A stretch of DNA of 64,000 nucleotides from Shewanella algae (GTDB lineage Bacteria; Pseudomonadota; Gammaproteobacteria; Enterobacterales; Shewanellaceae). Positions 9,630 through 18,060 of the stretch are shown one piece after another. The first letter of the stretch is position 1. Each line of letters opens with the position of its first letter. The stretch spans positions 1,269,001-1,333,000 of the forward strand of contig NZ_CP068230.1 of the NCBI RefSeq assembly GCF_009183365.2. The letters are read 5' to 3'. A program made the position numbers and the translations under genes. Under the pieces are notes generated by a model. It did no database searches, was not told the origin of the DNA, and saw only the letters and a list, made by a program, of their open reading frames with translations.

Positions 9630-10607
9630 ATGGAGTCAGTCTTACCTTTTCCCCTGTTGGCCAGTCAACGTCAGGATGGTGTCTATGTCTTGAGTCTGCA
9701 GCAGCATACTTGGCCGGCATTCAAGGAAGGGCACCATGCTCAGGGTGAGCGATTACGGCTGATCTTCAGTGAAAAAGCCGCTGCTGCTGTTGCCGATTTG
9801 CTTCCCGAGTTGGCACCGAGGGCGGTGGCGATTTTGCAGCGCGAGCAATCCTTGTATGGGCTCGAGTTGCTGCTCGAGGCGGGTATCTGTCAATCCATGC
9901 AGAATCGTCTTGAGTCAATTTGCGAGCTGGACTACCTGTCCATTGCGGCGACAACGAGTTTACCGCAGCTTTCGACTCCAGGCCTGTTGGTGATGGATAT
10001 GGACTCGACCGCCATTACCATTGAGTGTATCGATGAATTGGCGGCCGCTGCCGGCGTGGGCGCCGAGGTGGCACAAGTGACCGAGCGGGCGATGCAGGGG
10101 GAGCTGGACTTCGAACAGAGCCTGCGCCAGAGGGTGGCCAAGCTCAAGGGCGCGAATCAAAGTATTATTGATGACCTCTGTGCCCGCTTGCCCTTGAGCC
10201 CCGGGCTTGAGAGCATGATAGCCGAGCTCAAGTCCTATGGCTGGCGCACTGTGGTGGCCTCAGGTGGTTTTACCCCCTTTGTTGGCCATCTGCAGCAGTT
10301 GCTTGGGTTGGATGCCGCTTTTGCCAATGAACTGGTAATAAGCGATGGCAAGTTGCTCGGCGAGGTTAGCGGCCAGGTAGTGGATGCCGCCTTCAAGGCT
10401 GATGTGGTGAAAAAATGCGCCGAGCAGTGGCAGATAGCTGCCGGGCAAAGGCTGGCCATAGGCGATGGCGCCAACGATATCCCCATGGTGCAGGCGGCCG
10501 ATTTTGGTATTGCCTATCATGCCAAACCTAAGCTGGCTGCGGCGGCTGCGGCCAGGATCAATAAGCTGGGCCTGCAGGTATTACCTTTCTTGCTGCAAGG
10601 GCGCTGA
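9630..10607 (+). CDS. serB: Phosphoserine phosphatase
   Basis: A 325-aa HAD-family enzyme making serine from phosphoserine, the last step of serine synthesis. The catalytic loop is DMDSTAITIECIDELA (nucleophile and general-acid Asp) around residue 127. VASGGFTPF supplies motif II, and AIGDGANDIPM gives motif IV. An N-terminal ACT-like part precedes the HAD domain, as in E. coli SerB (322 aa). In-frame ATGs occur at 9597 and 9603, but the ATG at 9630 has CGGAGAG 9 bases ahead and gives the family length. Divergent from the ytjB-like gene across 81 bases. Confidence 0.95.
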   Translation: MESVLPFPLLASQRQDGVYVLSLQQHTWPAFKEGHHAQGERLRLIFSEKAAAAVADLLPELAPRAVAILQREQSLYGLELLLEAGICQSMQNRLESICELDYLSIAATTSLPQLSTPGLLVMDMDSTAITIECIDELAAAAGVGAEVAQVTERAMQGELDFEQSLRQRVAKLKGANQSIIDDLCARLPLSPGLESMIAELKSYGWRTVVASGGFTPFVGHLQQLLGLDAAFANELVISDGKLLGEVSGQVVDAAFKADVVKKCAEQWQIAAGQRLAIGDGANDIPMVQAADFGIAYHAKPKLAAAAAARINKLGLQVLPFLLQGR

Positions 10608-10683
10608 AGCGTTAACAGTTAGAATTAGAGTGATTGCTCTTGTTTTTGTGACCGGGATTTATTAGCTTTTGCTATAGAACCCG

Positions 10684-11619
10684 GTGACGACACACTCCAT
10701 GGAAACTGTACAGCAATCAATCTTTCTGCCTTATCGAGATGGCGAACTGCATCTTCGGAAAATTTCTCCCGCCGCCGGTTTTCGGCATCAGATCCCGATT
10801 TTGATGTTGCATGGCGCCATGTCCAACGGCCGGGTGTTTTACAGCAGCAGAGGTCGAGGTCTGGCACCGTTTCTGGCCCAGGCGGGCTTTACCGTCTATG
10901 TAATGGACAGTGCAGGTCGCGGTCTCAGCACGCCTAAGTTGGCGCGAGGGTTTGAGCTTGGACAAGGCGAGGTCATCCGTGAACAACTGCCCCAGGTGCA
11001 ACAGTATCTGCTTGAGGCCGAATCCCTGGACAAACTGCATTGGTGTGCCCATTCCTGGGGCGGGGTGCTGATGGCCAGCGCCTTGGCCCGATTTCCTGAA
11101 CTGCAAGCCTCGGTGGCATCACTGCTTACCTTTGGCAGCAAGCGCACCATCAGAGTCAGGTCATTGAAAAAGTGGCTGATGGTGGATCTCGTTTGGAACC
11201 GCCTGGCTCCCGGCATTGCCGCCGGTCACGGCTATCTCGCGGCCGACAAGTGGCGCATGGGCATGGATAACGAGAGCCGGGCTTCGCTACAGCAGAGCAT
11301 AGATTGGGTACGCGGTGATTGGATAGATCATGACGATGGTTTCGACTATGGCCGGGCTGCCGCCAAAGCCACTTGGCCCAAGAGTTGGTTTATCGCCGGA
11401 CAGAATGACACTGTGCTCGGCAACCCGGAAGATGTGCTGGATATGATGGCCGAATGCGGCTTGCAAAATAGCTGCTTTACCTTACTGTCACGGGAAAACG
11501 GCAATCGCCACGACTATGGTCATGCGGATATGCTGACCCATGTGGATGCACCAAACGATCATTTCAACAAGGTGCTCGCCTGGTATCAGGGTTTTGAGCT
11601 TTTCAGCGTCAGTGACTGA
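10684..11619 (+). CDS. Alpha/beta-fold hydrolase
   Basis: A protein of up to 311 aa with the alpha/beta-hydrolase layout: LMLHGAMSNGRVFY near residue 40 (oxyanion region), HWCAHSWGGVLMAS with the nucleophile Ser of the elbow, AGQNDTVLG with a likely catalytic Asp, and RHDYGHADML with the C-terminal His. No signal peptide is seen, so it is probably cytoplasmic. The substrate cannot be told. The start is uncertain: GTG at 10684 or ATG at 10699 (MET-VQQS), and neither has a good ribosome site. It converges with the PilZ gene, overlapping its 3' end by 34 bases. Confidence 0.8.
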   Translation: MTTHSMETVQQSIFLPYRDGELHLRKISPAAGFRHQIPILMLHGAMSNGRVFYSSRGRGLAPFLAQAGFTVYVMDSAGRGLSTPKLARGFELGQGEVIREQLPQVQQYLLEAESLDKLHWCAHSWGGVLMASALARFPELQASVASLLTFGSKRTIRVRSLKKWLMVDLVWNRLAPGIAAGHGYLAADKWRMGMDNESRASLQQSIDWVRGDWIDHDDGFDYGRAAAKATWPKSWFIAGQNDTVLGNPEDVLDMMAECGLQNSCFTLLSRENGNRHDYGHADMLTHVDAPNDHFNKVLAWYQGFELFSVSD

Positions 11620-14000
11620 GCTTCTGGATTTAATTCCGGGTAGCGCAGCAAGACCTCGCTGGTGATCTCCAAAAACTCGCCAACGCCCACTACCCGCCAC
11701 AGCATCTCTTCGAGCTTCTTGGCCTTGTGCTTGGCATGGACACCTATATATTCCAGCTCGCGGCGGATATAGCCCAGATCCGGTTTACCGGCGGCGCCGC
11801 GATAGACTTTCAAGGCCATAAAGCTGCCGAGCGACTGCGCCTGACGGATAAAATCCACTTGAGCCTGACGCTCCGCCAGTTCATGGCGGGCAGTGCAACG
11901 TAGCCGCAACTGGCCGCTGGATTGGCGCACCAACTGCACAAAGACTTCGAAGCTGTCCATGGTCATCTGCGGCTTCATCGCCCGTATCGGGCCGATAAAG
12001 TCGCGCTTCAGCCGGCCGTCTTGCAGTAAAGGTTCGAGATTGAACTGCAACTGCTCAGCGCTGCTGTTGGCGAACAAGTCGCTGACGGCATCCGGCTCTA
12101 CGCCGACCCCCAGCGCCGACAAGCGGAAAGACTTGACGGTTTTTTCCACAAGGAAAGGCACTGAATGCAGTTTGCGCATCAAGAGGTTTTTCATCGCTTC
12201 GGCCAGTTCTTTGACCTCAGAGTTATCCTCTGTCAGTTGCTGCAATTTCTCGCGGTTTTGCTCTATCAGGCGATGTAAAAACTCCACGCCCGGATGAGGC
12301 GTGTGGCCCATAACTGCCGCCAGATGCAGGGTGACACCGTTTTTACGGCTGCGCACCAATCGATAGGGCAGCGCCTGAAGTTTTGCCTTGGGCGCCAGCT
12401 CCTGCAGTTTGGGAAAGCTCAGCAGCAGCGGCTCCTTGGGGTTGAGAGTCGCGTTCTCATCCAGGTTCAGCTGCAGGCCACGACTGGAAATATCATGGGT
12501 GATCCCTGTGTATTGCTGTTTACCCTGACTGATGTTGACCAGGGTCTTGAAGGAGAATCTGGCTTCCTGGCGCCGCTCGCTGAAATACATGGACACCAAT
12601 CGGATACTGTTGCTGGTGATTTTGGCTTGGCCGAAACGCTTGAGCTCATTGGCGTCCATCTTGAATGGCCAGCGACGATACTCTTCGGCGGCCTGTTCGT
12701 CGGTCACATCCATCAACTGTAATATGTGGCTGTATTTACTCAGCTGCTGTTCAGTCAGTGCCGAGTAGTTGCTGTCATCGCCCGGGAGCATGGAGGCCTT
12801 GTAGGAACCCTGGTGGTCTATGGCATCCAGGCTCACCTGGATAACCTTCCAACTGCCCTTGGTGGCACCAAAGCCGAGAAACAGAGGTTGCAGGCGGCTT
12901 TTTTTCAGTTCGCTGAGGCTGGCAGAGTAGAAGTAGAGTTGACCACGGGCATTATAGGTAAAGCTGAACAGTAATCTGTGGTCGGCGTTGTCCGGCTCGG
13001 CGAGCATGGCCGTCAGTCTCTGCTTGCTCAGCAGTCCCGGCAATTGGTTGATATCGGCTTCATCGAGGAAATCGTGCAGCAGTGCCTGATTGTCCCGGCT
13101 AAGCAGCAGAGCACCAATAGCAGGCTTGCCTTGGCTGTCCTGTTCGATAAACAGCGGCAGGTGCGGCAGATGAGCCAGGTAATGGCGCTCGAACCCCATC
13201 CCCGTGGCGGTTACCAGCACATCGTTGACATCCACCTTATAGCGGAACTTATAGCCGCGAATGAGGCTGGCGAGCATTTCGGCCAACTGTTCGCTGCCGC
13301 CGATGCGCTTGAGCCGCATCCAGCAGGTGTCCTGCTCTGTCTGGGCATCGACTATCTGGTAGTCGACCCCGAGTTGCAGATCCCGGTAATAGTATTCATC
13401 GCTGAGATCCAGCAGCTTGACCCGCAGCGGCCGGTTGAGATCGAAGTTGTGTCTGGCGGGCAGGCGCACTCTGGCGCCACCGACGGAGAGATCCGCGGTA
13501 TTGCCGCGCACCTCCTCTCTGCCGGGTTGGGAGACCGCTATCTTGATGCTGTAGTTCATCCGCTCTTCACTGCGGTTGAAGTAGCGCCCCAGCACAATCC
13601 CGGGTACCAGATAGGGATTCCCCTGTCCTTCCTGATTGCGGGGCGTTTGCTGCAGCTTTTGGCGACGCTGGCGATGAGCCTCCATCACCTGCTCGTACAC
13701 TCCCATGGTGTACTGGTTGCGGTACAGTGCCAGTGCGGCATCAAAGGCCTCTTTGGCCGGGTCATCGAGGAAGTGGCGTTGGTCGGCGAAGCGATACTCC
13801 TGGCAGGGCAGTTCCGACTTGTCTCTGAGGTCAATGATCCTCAGGCAGGGGGAAGCCAGGCGCTGGATTTCCATCTTTAACAGAAAGCGGGTCGAGTTGG
13901 ACTCTTCGGCGGTGAGCTGCAAGAAGATCTCACTGAAGTCCGGCTCCATCATCAGGGGCTTGAGTTGTTCAATCAGGGCGCTGTGGTGATCTGGGCTCAT
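11586..14000 (-). CDS. Large PilZ-domain protein (putative c-di-GMP effector)
   Basis: An 804-aa soluble protein with at least two PilZ-like segments. The first, near residues 160-235, has RMNYSIKIAV and NTADLSVGGARVRLP. The second, near 475-555, has RRQEARFSF followed by THDISSRGLQLNL. Both fit the PilZ pattern of an Arg cluster then (D/N)xSxxG. The rest has no motif I recognise. The frame extends to 14081, but the ATG at 14000 (MSPDHHSALIEQ) has AGAGCGAG ahead and looks like the true start. It likely reads c-di-GMP for surface or motility control, an inference from the domain only. A second, short PilZ gene lies 1.6 kb away beyond radA. Confidence 0.8.
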   Translation of the reverse strand: MSPDHHSALIEQLKPLMMEPDFSEIFLQLTAEESNSTRFLLKMEIQRLASPCLRIIDLRDKSELPCQEYRFADQRHFLDDPAKEAFDAALALYRNQYTMGVYEQVMEAHRQRRQKLQQTPRNQEGQGNPYLVPGIVLGRYFNRSEERMNYSIKIAVSQPGREEVRGNTADLSVGGARVRLPARHNFDLNRPLRVKLLDLSDEYYYRDLQLGVDYQIVDAQTEQDTCWMRLKRIGGSEQLAEMLASLIRGYKFRYKVDVNDVLVTATGMGFERHYLAHLPHLPLFIEQDSQGKPAIGALLLSRDNQALLHDFLDEADINQLPGLLSKQRLTAMLAEPDNADHRLLFSFTYNARGQLYFYSASLSELKKSRLQPLFLGFGATKGSWKVIQVSLDAIDHQGSYKASMLPGDDSNYSALTEQQLSKYSHILQLMDVTDEQAAEEYRRWPFKMDANELKRFGQAKITSNSIRLVSMYFSERRQEARFSFKTLVNISQGKQQYTGITHDISSRGLQLNLDENATLNPKEPLLLSFPKLQELAPKAKLQALPYRLVRSRKNGVTLHLAAVMGHTPHPGVEFLHRLIEQNREKLQQLTEDNSEVKELAEAMKNLLMRKLHSVPFLVEKTVKSFRLSALGVGVEPDAVSDLFANSSAEQLQFNLEPLLQDGRLKRDFIGPIRAMKPQMTMDSFEVFVQLVRQSSGQLRLRCTARHELAERQAQVDFIRQAQSLGSFMALKVYRGAAGKPDLGYIRRELEYIGVHAKHKAKKLEEMLWRVVGVGEFLEITSEVLLRYPELNPEAQSLTLKSSKP

Positions 14001-14167
14001 GGACTCGCTCTTTAAAGGGTGCTTATTCTTGTGCTGACTGTTAGTCTTATGTCGGCCCGGCTTTGGGAAGCTTGAACCCAATTCGGGATTATCACGCTGA
14101 AAGTATCACTTTGAAAGTGCAATTATTTTAATTAACTATTACAGATTTTACACAAGTTTGAACCCAG

Positions 14168-15532
14168 ATGGCGAAGAATAAAACAGCATACGTGTGCAAC
14201 GAATGTGGCCAGGACTTTCCCCGCTGGCAGGGGCAGTGCAGTGCCTGTCATGAATGGAATACCATTACTGAAGTCAGACTGGGGGCGGCCACGCCATCCC
14301 GGGGCGGTCAGTTCAGCGGTTATGCCGGTGCCAGTGCCAGTGAGATCCAGACGCTGGATCAGATAGATCTCAACGAAGTGCCAAGGATCCCCAGCAGCTT
14401 TATCGAATTTGACCGAGTGCTCGGTGGCGGCATAGTCGCCGGCAGTGCCATCCTGATTGGCGGGCATCCGGGCGCAGGCAAGAGTACCTTGCTGCTGCAG
14501 ACTTTGTGTCAGTTGGCCGAGACCATGCCGGCTCTCTATGTGACCGGCGAGGAATCTTTGCAGCAAGTGGCGATGCGTGCCCATCGTTTGGGCCTGCCCA
14601 CAGGACGCTTGAAGATGTTGTCCGAAACCAGTGTCGAGACCATCTGCACTGTGGCACTGCGGGAGAAGCCCAAGGTCATAGTAATAGACTCGATTCAGGT
14701 GATGCATATCAGCGATGTGCAGTCTTCCCCCGGCAGTGTGGCCCAGGTTCGTGAGTCGGCCGCCTTTCTGACCCGTTTTGCCAAGCAAAACGGTATCGCC
14801 ATCATCATGGTCGGCCATGTTACCAAAGACGGCTCTCTGGCCGGCCCCAAGGTGTTGGAGCACTGCATAGATTGCTCTGTGATGTTTGAAGGGGACAGCG
14901 ATAGCCGCTACCGCACCCTGCGCTCGCACAAGAACCGCTTTGGCGCCATCAATGAACTGGGGGTGTTCGCCATGACGGAGCGGGGGCTCAAGGAAGTGGC
15001 CAATCCGTCGGCGATATTCCTGTCACGCGCCGATGAAGCCGCCTCCGGCTCGTTGGTGATGGTGGTTTGGGAAGGTACCCGGCCGCTGCTGGTGGAACTG
15101 CAGGTGTTGGTAGACAGCTCGGCACTGTCGCATCCGCGGCGGGTCGCCGTGGGAATGGATGCCAACCGTTTGGCTATGTTGCTGGCGGTAATGCATCGTC
15201 ATGGCGGCTTACAGATGTCGGATCAGGACGTGTTTGTCAACGTGGTCGGCGGTGTCAAGGTGACAGAAACCAGCGCCGATTTGACTCTGCTGCTGGCCAT
15301 GGTTTCCAGTTTCCGCGGTGATATTCTGCCCAGGGATCTGGTGGTGTTCGGCGAAGTGGGCCTTTCCGGCGAGATACGTCCCGTGCCCAATGGCCAGGAG
15401 CGTTTGGTGGAGGCTGCCAAGCACGGTTTTACTCGGGCAATAGTGCCCAAGGCCAATATGCCGAAAAAACCGCCTCAGGGGATGCAGGTGATAGGGGTAA
15501 GCAAACTCAGCGAGGCGCTCGGGGCTTTATGA
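14168..15532 (+). CDS. radA: DNA repair protein RadA
   Basis: A 454-aa RecA-like ATPase that helps process recombination intermediates. An N-terminal C4 zinc finger (CNECG near residue 10 and CSAC near 27) is followed by the Walker A loop GGHPGAGKSTLL near residue 97, Walker B VIVIDSIQ, the RadA-specific motif KNRFGAINELGVF, and a Lon-protease-like C-terminal domain (VGGVKVTETSADL, FGEVGLSGEIRPV). Length and start match E. coli RadA (460 aa). The stop codon lies inside a short 11-bp tandem repeat that continues downstream. Confidence 0.96.
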   Translation: MAKNKTAYVCNECGQDFPRWQGQCSACHEWNTITEVRLGAATPSRGGQFSGYAGASASEIQTLDQIDLNEVPRIPSSFIEFDRVLGGGIVAGSAILIGGHPGAGKSTLLLQTLCQLAETMPALYVTGEESLQQVAMRAHRLGLPTGRLKMLSETSVETICTVALREKPKVIVIDSIQVMHISDVQSSPGSVAQVRESAAFLTRFAKQNGIAIIMVGHVTKDGSLAGPKVLEHCIDCSVMFEGDSDSRYRTLRSHKNRFGAINELGVFAMTERGLKEVANPSAIFLSRADEAASGSLVMVVWEGTRPLLVELQVLVDSSALSHPRRVAVGMDANRLAMLLAVMHRHGGLQMSDQDVFVNVVGGVKVTETSADLTLLLAMVSSFRGDILPRDLVVFGEVGLSGEIRPVPNGQERLVEAAKHGFTRAIVPKANMPKKPPQGMQVIGVSKLSEALGAL

Positions 15533-15582
15533 TTGCTATATGAGCGCTATATGAGCGCTATGTGAGTGCTATGTGAGTCATA
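15530..15582. repeat. 11-bp tandem repeat at the radA stop
   Basis: Near-identical 11-bp units follow each other: TGATTGCTATA, TGAGCGCTATA, TGAGCGCTATG, TGAGTGCTATG and a partial TGAGTCATA. The first unit contains the radA stop codon, and each unit starts with TGA in the radA frame or a shifted one. Confidence 0.85.
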
Positions 15583-15634
15583 GCCCGGCAAACAGGGTTA
15601 TTGCGGCCCTGTAAACTGCGAAGCAGGAGCCGCC

Positions 15635-16003
15635 TCAGCGGCTCTGTTCATGTTCGGCGATAAACTGCTCCAACTCCCGGTGCAGCAGTGAGGCATCGCC
15701 AAGATTCAACTCCAGCAGCCTTCTTAAGTGACTGATGCTCTCGACATCGATGAGGGCACACTTGAGACCCAGAAGGCCGTTGCGGCGATGCACAACTTCG
15801 GCCTCCATACAGAGTTGCACCTCGGACTGAGGCAGGCGAAAACTCAGCTCCAGCACGCCTTCGGGAGCGAAATCGGCAGGTTCTTCTACCATGGCGCCGT
15901 TGAGACAGAGATCCAGCAAGTGGGTGCCCCATATCTTGTCACCGCAGCTCAACTGGGCATCTATGGTAAACAGGATCCGTGAAAACTTGCGCTTTTCGTC
16001 CAT
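15635..16003 (-). CDS. Small PilZ-domain protein
   Basis: A 122-aa single-domain PilZ protein, a likely c-di-GMP receptor. The N-terminus MDEKRKFSRI gives the Arg-containing segment (RKFSR), and LLDLCLNGAMVEEP gives a D-x-C/S-x-x-G version of the second motif, where Cys stands in place of the usual Ser. VHRRNGLLGLKC and the LRRLLELNLG helix near the end fit the family. It is cytoplasmic with no other domain. ATG at 16003. It converges with radA and is divergent from torR, about 147 bases apart. Confidence 0.82.
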   Translation of the reverse strand: MDEKRKFSRILFTIDAQLSCGDKIWGTHLLDLCLNGAMVEEPADFAPEGVLELSFRLPQSEVQLCMEAEVVHRRNGLLGLKCALIDVESISHLRRLLELNLGDASLLHRELEQFIAEHEQSR

Positions 16004-16098
16004 ATTCAGTCCTTTAATTCTTGGTCTGTCCTTATTGTAGCCACATAAGAAGCGCTTGGCACCGAACTCAGGTCAAATATCTATCCGCTACAGACAAA

Positions 16099-16118
16099 AT
16101 ATGAAAAATTGTGAATAA
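16099..16118 (-). promoter_or_regulatory. Putative TorR double box upstream of torR
   Basis: Two adjacent decamers, ATATGAAAAA and TTGTGAATAA. The pair matches 17 of 20 bases of the pair upstream of torE (25807-25826). On the other strand the first reads TTTTTCATAT, 8/10 to the E. coli tor box CTGTTCATAT. It lies 33 bases before the torR ATG, which suggests autoregulation. Confidence 0.65.
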
Positions 16119-16150
16119 TGGCGTCTACCCCAGCCGGTTGGAATACAAGC

Positions 16151-16861
16151 ATGGCATACCGCATATTGATAGTGGACGATGAGGCTATCATTCGGACTCG
16201 TTTGAAAGGCTATTTTGAAAAAGATGGTTACCAGGTGATGGAAGCCGCCGACGGTGAGCAGATGTGGCAGCAACTGCAGCAACAGCATGTGGATCTGGTG
16301 ATGCTGGATATCAATATGCCGGGGGACGATGGTCTGATGCTGACCCGTGAGCTGCGCAGCCGCTCAGATGTGGGCATTATTCTAGTAACCGGCCGGGATG
16401 AGGCGATAGATAAGATAGTGGGCCTGGAGATGGGCGCCGATGATTATGTCACCAAGCCGTTTGAGTTTCGCGAGCTCAGGGTCAGGGTCAAAAACCTGCT
16501 CTGGCGCATCTCTCTGGTGAAAAAGGCCCAGCAGCAAACGGCCGAACAATTGTCGCGCTCGGACGATAATCTCTATTTCGAGGGCTATCATCTGCAGCTC
16601 AACAGTCGCCGTTTGAGCCTGGATGGGCAGGCTATCAAGTTGACCAAGGCGGAGTTTGAACTCTTGGTGGCCTTTGCCCTGCATCCGCAGCAGGTACTCT
16701 CGAGAGAGCGCTTGATGCAGCAAACCAGCCACAGGGATCAGGATGTCAACGACCGCACCATAGATGTGATTATTCGGCGCCTGCGCAGCAAACTGAGCCC
16801 TGAGCTGTTTGTCACTGTGCACGGCGAGGGCTATCTGTTTGCCGCCGATGTCAGCGACTGA
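16151..16861 (+). CDS. torR: TMAO response regulator TorR
   Basis: A 236-aa OmpR/PhoB-type response regulator. The receiver domain has YRILIVDDEAIIRTRL, the phospho-acceptor Asp at residue 53 in VMLDINMPG, and TKPFEFRELRVRV. The DNA-binding winged helix ends with RTIDVIIRRLRSKL and VHGEGYLFAADV. It activates the TMAO reductase operon when phosphorylated by TorS. The frame is open to 16118, but the ATG at 16151 (MAYRILIV) is the family start; no strong ribosome site is seen. It overlaps the 3' end of torT by 11 bases. The call as TorR rests on the torT/torS/torA context and the tor boxes. Confidence 0.92.
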   Translation: MAYRILIVDDEAIIRTRLKGYFEKDGYQVMEAADGEQMWQQLQQQHVDLVMLDINMPGDDGLMLTRELRSRSDVGIILVTGRDEAIDKIVGLEMGADDYVTKPFEFRELRVRVKNLLWRISLVKKAQQQTAEQLSRSDDNLYFEGYHLQLNSRRLSLDGQAIKLTKAEFELLVAFALHPQQVLSRERLMQQTSHRDQDVNDRTIDVIIRRLRSKLSPELFVTVHGEGYLFAADVSD

Positions 16862-17957
16862 GTTCTGAGCCCTTGGCTTCCACCCTGTATATGGGGTAGA
16901 AGTCTGCCGGTGCCAAACTGTCATCCAGTTGCATGCTTTTGAGGTTATCCGGGCGCAACTGCAAAATTGCCGGACCTATATCACCAAACGCCTTTTCCCC
17001 CTGCAACAGCCTGACGGCGAGATCGACCGCCAGCCGCCCCTGTAGTACCACTCTGTCATCATTGGCATAAGCAACCTTGTTGCGCTTGAGGGCACGCAGT
17101 ACATCCGGCGATAGATAGCTGCTCACCAGCGCCATTTTGTTGGTCAGGTTTCTCTGCCTGAGAGTGCCCATGGCGGCTTCAATGGCGACGGCACTGCCGA
17201 GCAAGGCTTGCGGCAGTGGCTGCTCACTTTGATTGAGCAACAGATTGAGCTGATCCCGGTAGAGATTACGGTTGTTGTCGGCATGCATCACGGCCACTAT
17301 CTCCACCTGGCTGTCTTGCAGTGCTTGTTTGACGCCTTTTTCCACCAGGTCGGTTCCGCCACGGCCTTCGGGGCCCGCCAGCATCGCCAGGCGTTTGTGC
17401 GGGGTAGATGAGAGAAACTCACCGGTCAGATAACCCATCTGATACCAATTGACTCCTATATGGGTTCGTACCCGGTTGTCTGCCAGTTGGTTCACCAGCG
17501 CCAACACCGGCTTGGTCAGCTCCAGCGTCTGGCCCTCGAGCAGGTGTGGGCTGACGGCGCCAAGCAAAATCGCATCGGCATCGCCATCGAGGCAGGATTT
17601 GAGTTGCGCCAACTGGGTCTGGTTGTTGCCATAGCCGCCGGCTTCATGGAGTTCCAGCCCAAGGCCCAAGGCTTGGCTCTGTTTGGCCAAACCATAATCA
17701 ATCCCTATCCAATAGGCGTCTTTAAGATGCGGCACCAAAGCGCACAGCTTCCAGGGCTTGTTGGCCTTGGTGAGCGGAGTGTGGGTCAGAGGGCTGGCCT
17801 GCTGGATTGCTTCGTTGTAAGGACTGCGCTGCTCAAGCTCCCAGGTTTCATTGGCCAGCACGGCAGGGGTAAACATCAGCAGAGCCAATAACCACAGCAG
17901 CAGAGGTCTTTTGGTTGTCGGCAACAAAGACTCGAACTTGGCGGCAAATTGGCTCAT
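16851..17957 (-). CDS. torT: Periplasmic TMAO-binding sensor protein TorT
   Basis: A 368-aa periplasmic protein of the LacI/ribose-binding fold that binds TMAO and signals through TorS. A signal peptide (residues about 15-35, LLLWLLALLMFTPAVLANE) is followed by the substrate-binding fold with KPWKLCALVPHLKDAYW, DADAILLGAVSPH, GVNWYQMGYLTGEFL and YANDDRVVLQGRLAVD, as in E. coli TorT. The ATG at 17957 has AGGAC 10 bases ahead; the frame is open further to 18026. The gene is divergent from torS (103 bases apart), as in E. coli. Confidence 0.92.
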   Translation of the reverse strand: MSQFAAKFESLLPTTKRPLLLWLLALLMFTPAVLANETWELEQRSPYNEAIQQASPLTHTPLTKANKPWKLCALVPHLKDAYWIGIDYGLAKQSQALGLGLELHEAGGYGNNQTQLAQLKSCLDGDADAILLGAVSPHLLEGQTLELTKPVLALVNQLADNRVRTHIGVNWYQMGYLTGEFLSSTPHKRLAMLAGPEGRGGTDLVEKGVKQALQDSQVEIVAVMHADNNRNLYRDQLNLLLNQSEQPLPQALLGSAVAIEAAMGTLRQRNLTNKMALVSSYLSPDVLRALKRNKVAYANDDRVVLQGRLAVDLAVRLLQGEKAFGDIGPAILQLRPDNLKSMQLDDSLAPADFYPIYRVEAKGSELSR

Positions 17958-18060
17958 GGGGAAGGTCCTGATATATGATGCCAGTATTCTACCATAGCAT
18001 TCCTGCTGAATGTTTGAGTGGGTCAATGCCTATGCGGACCGGTATCAACAAGGATAACAA

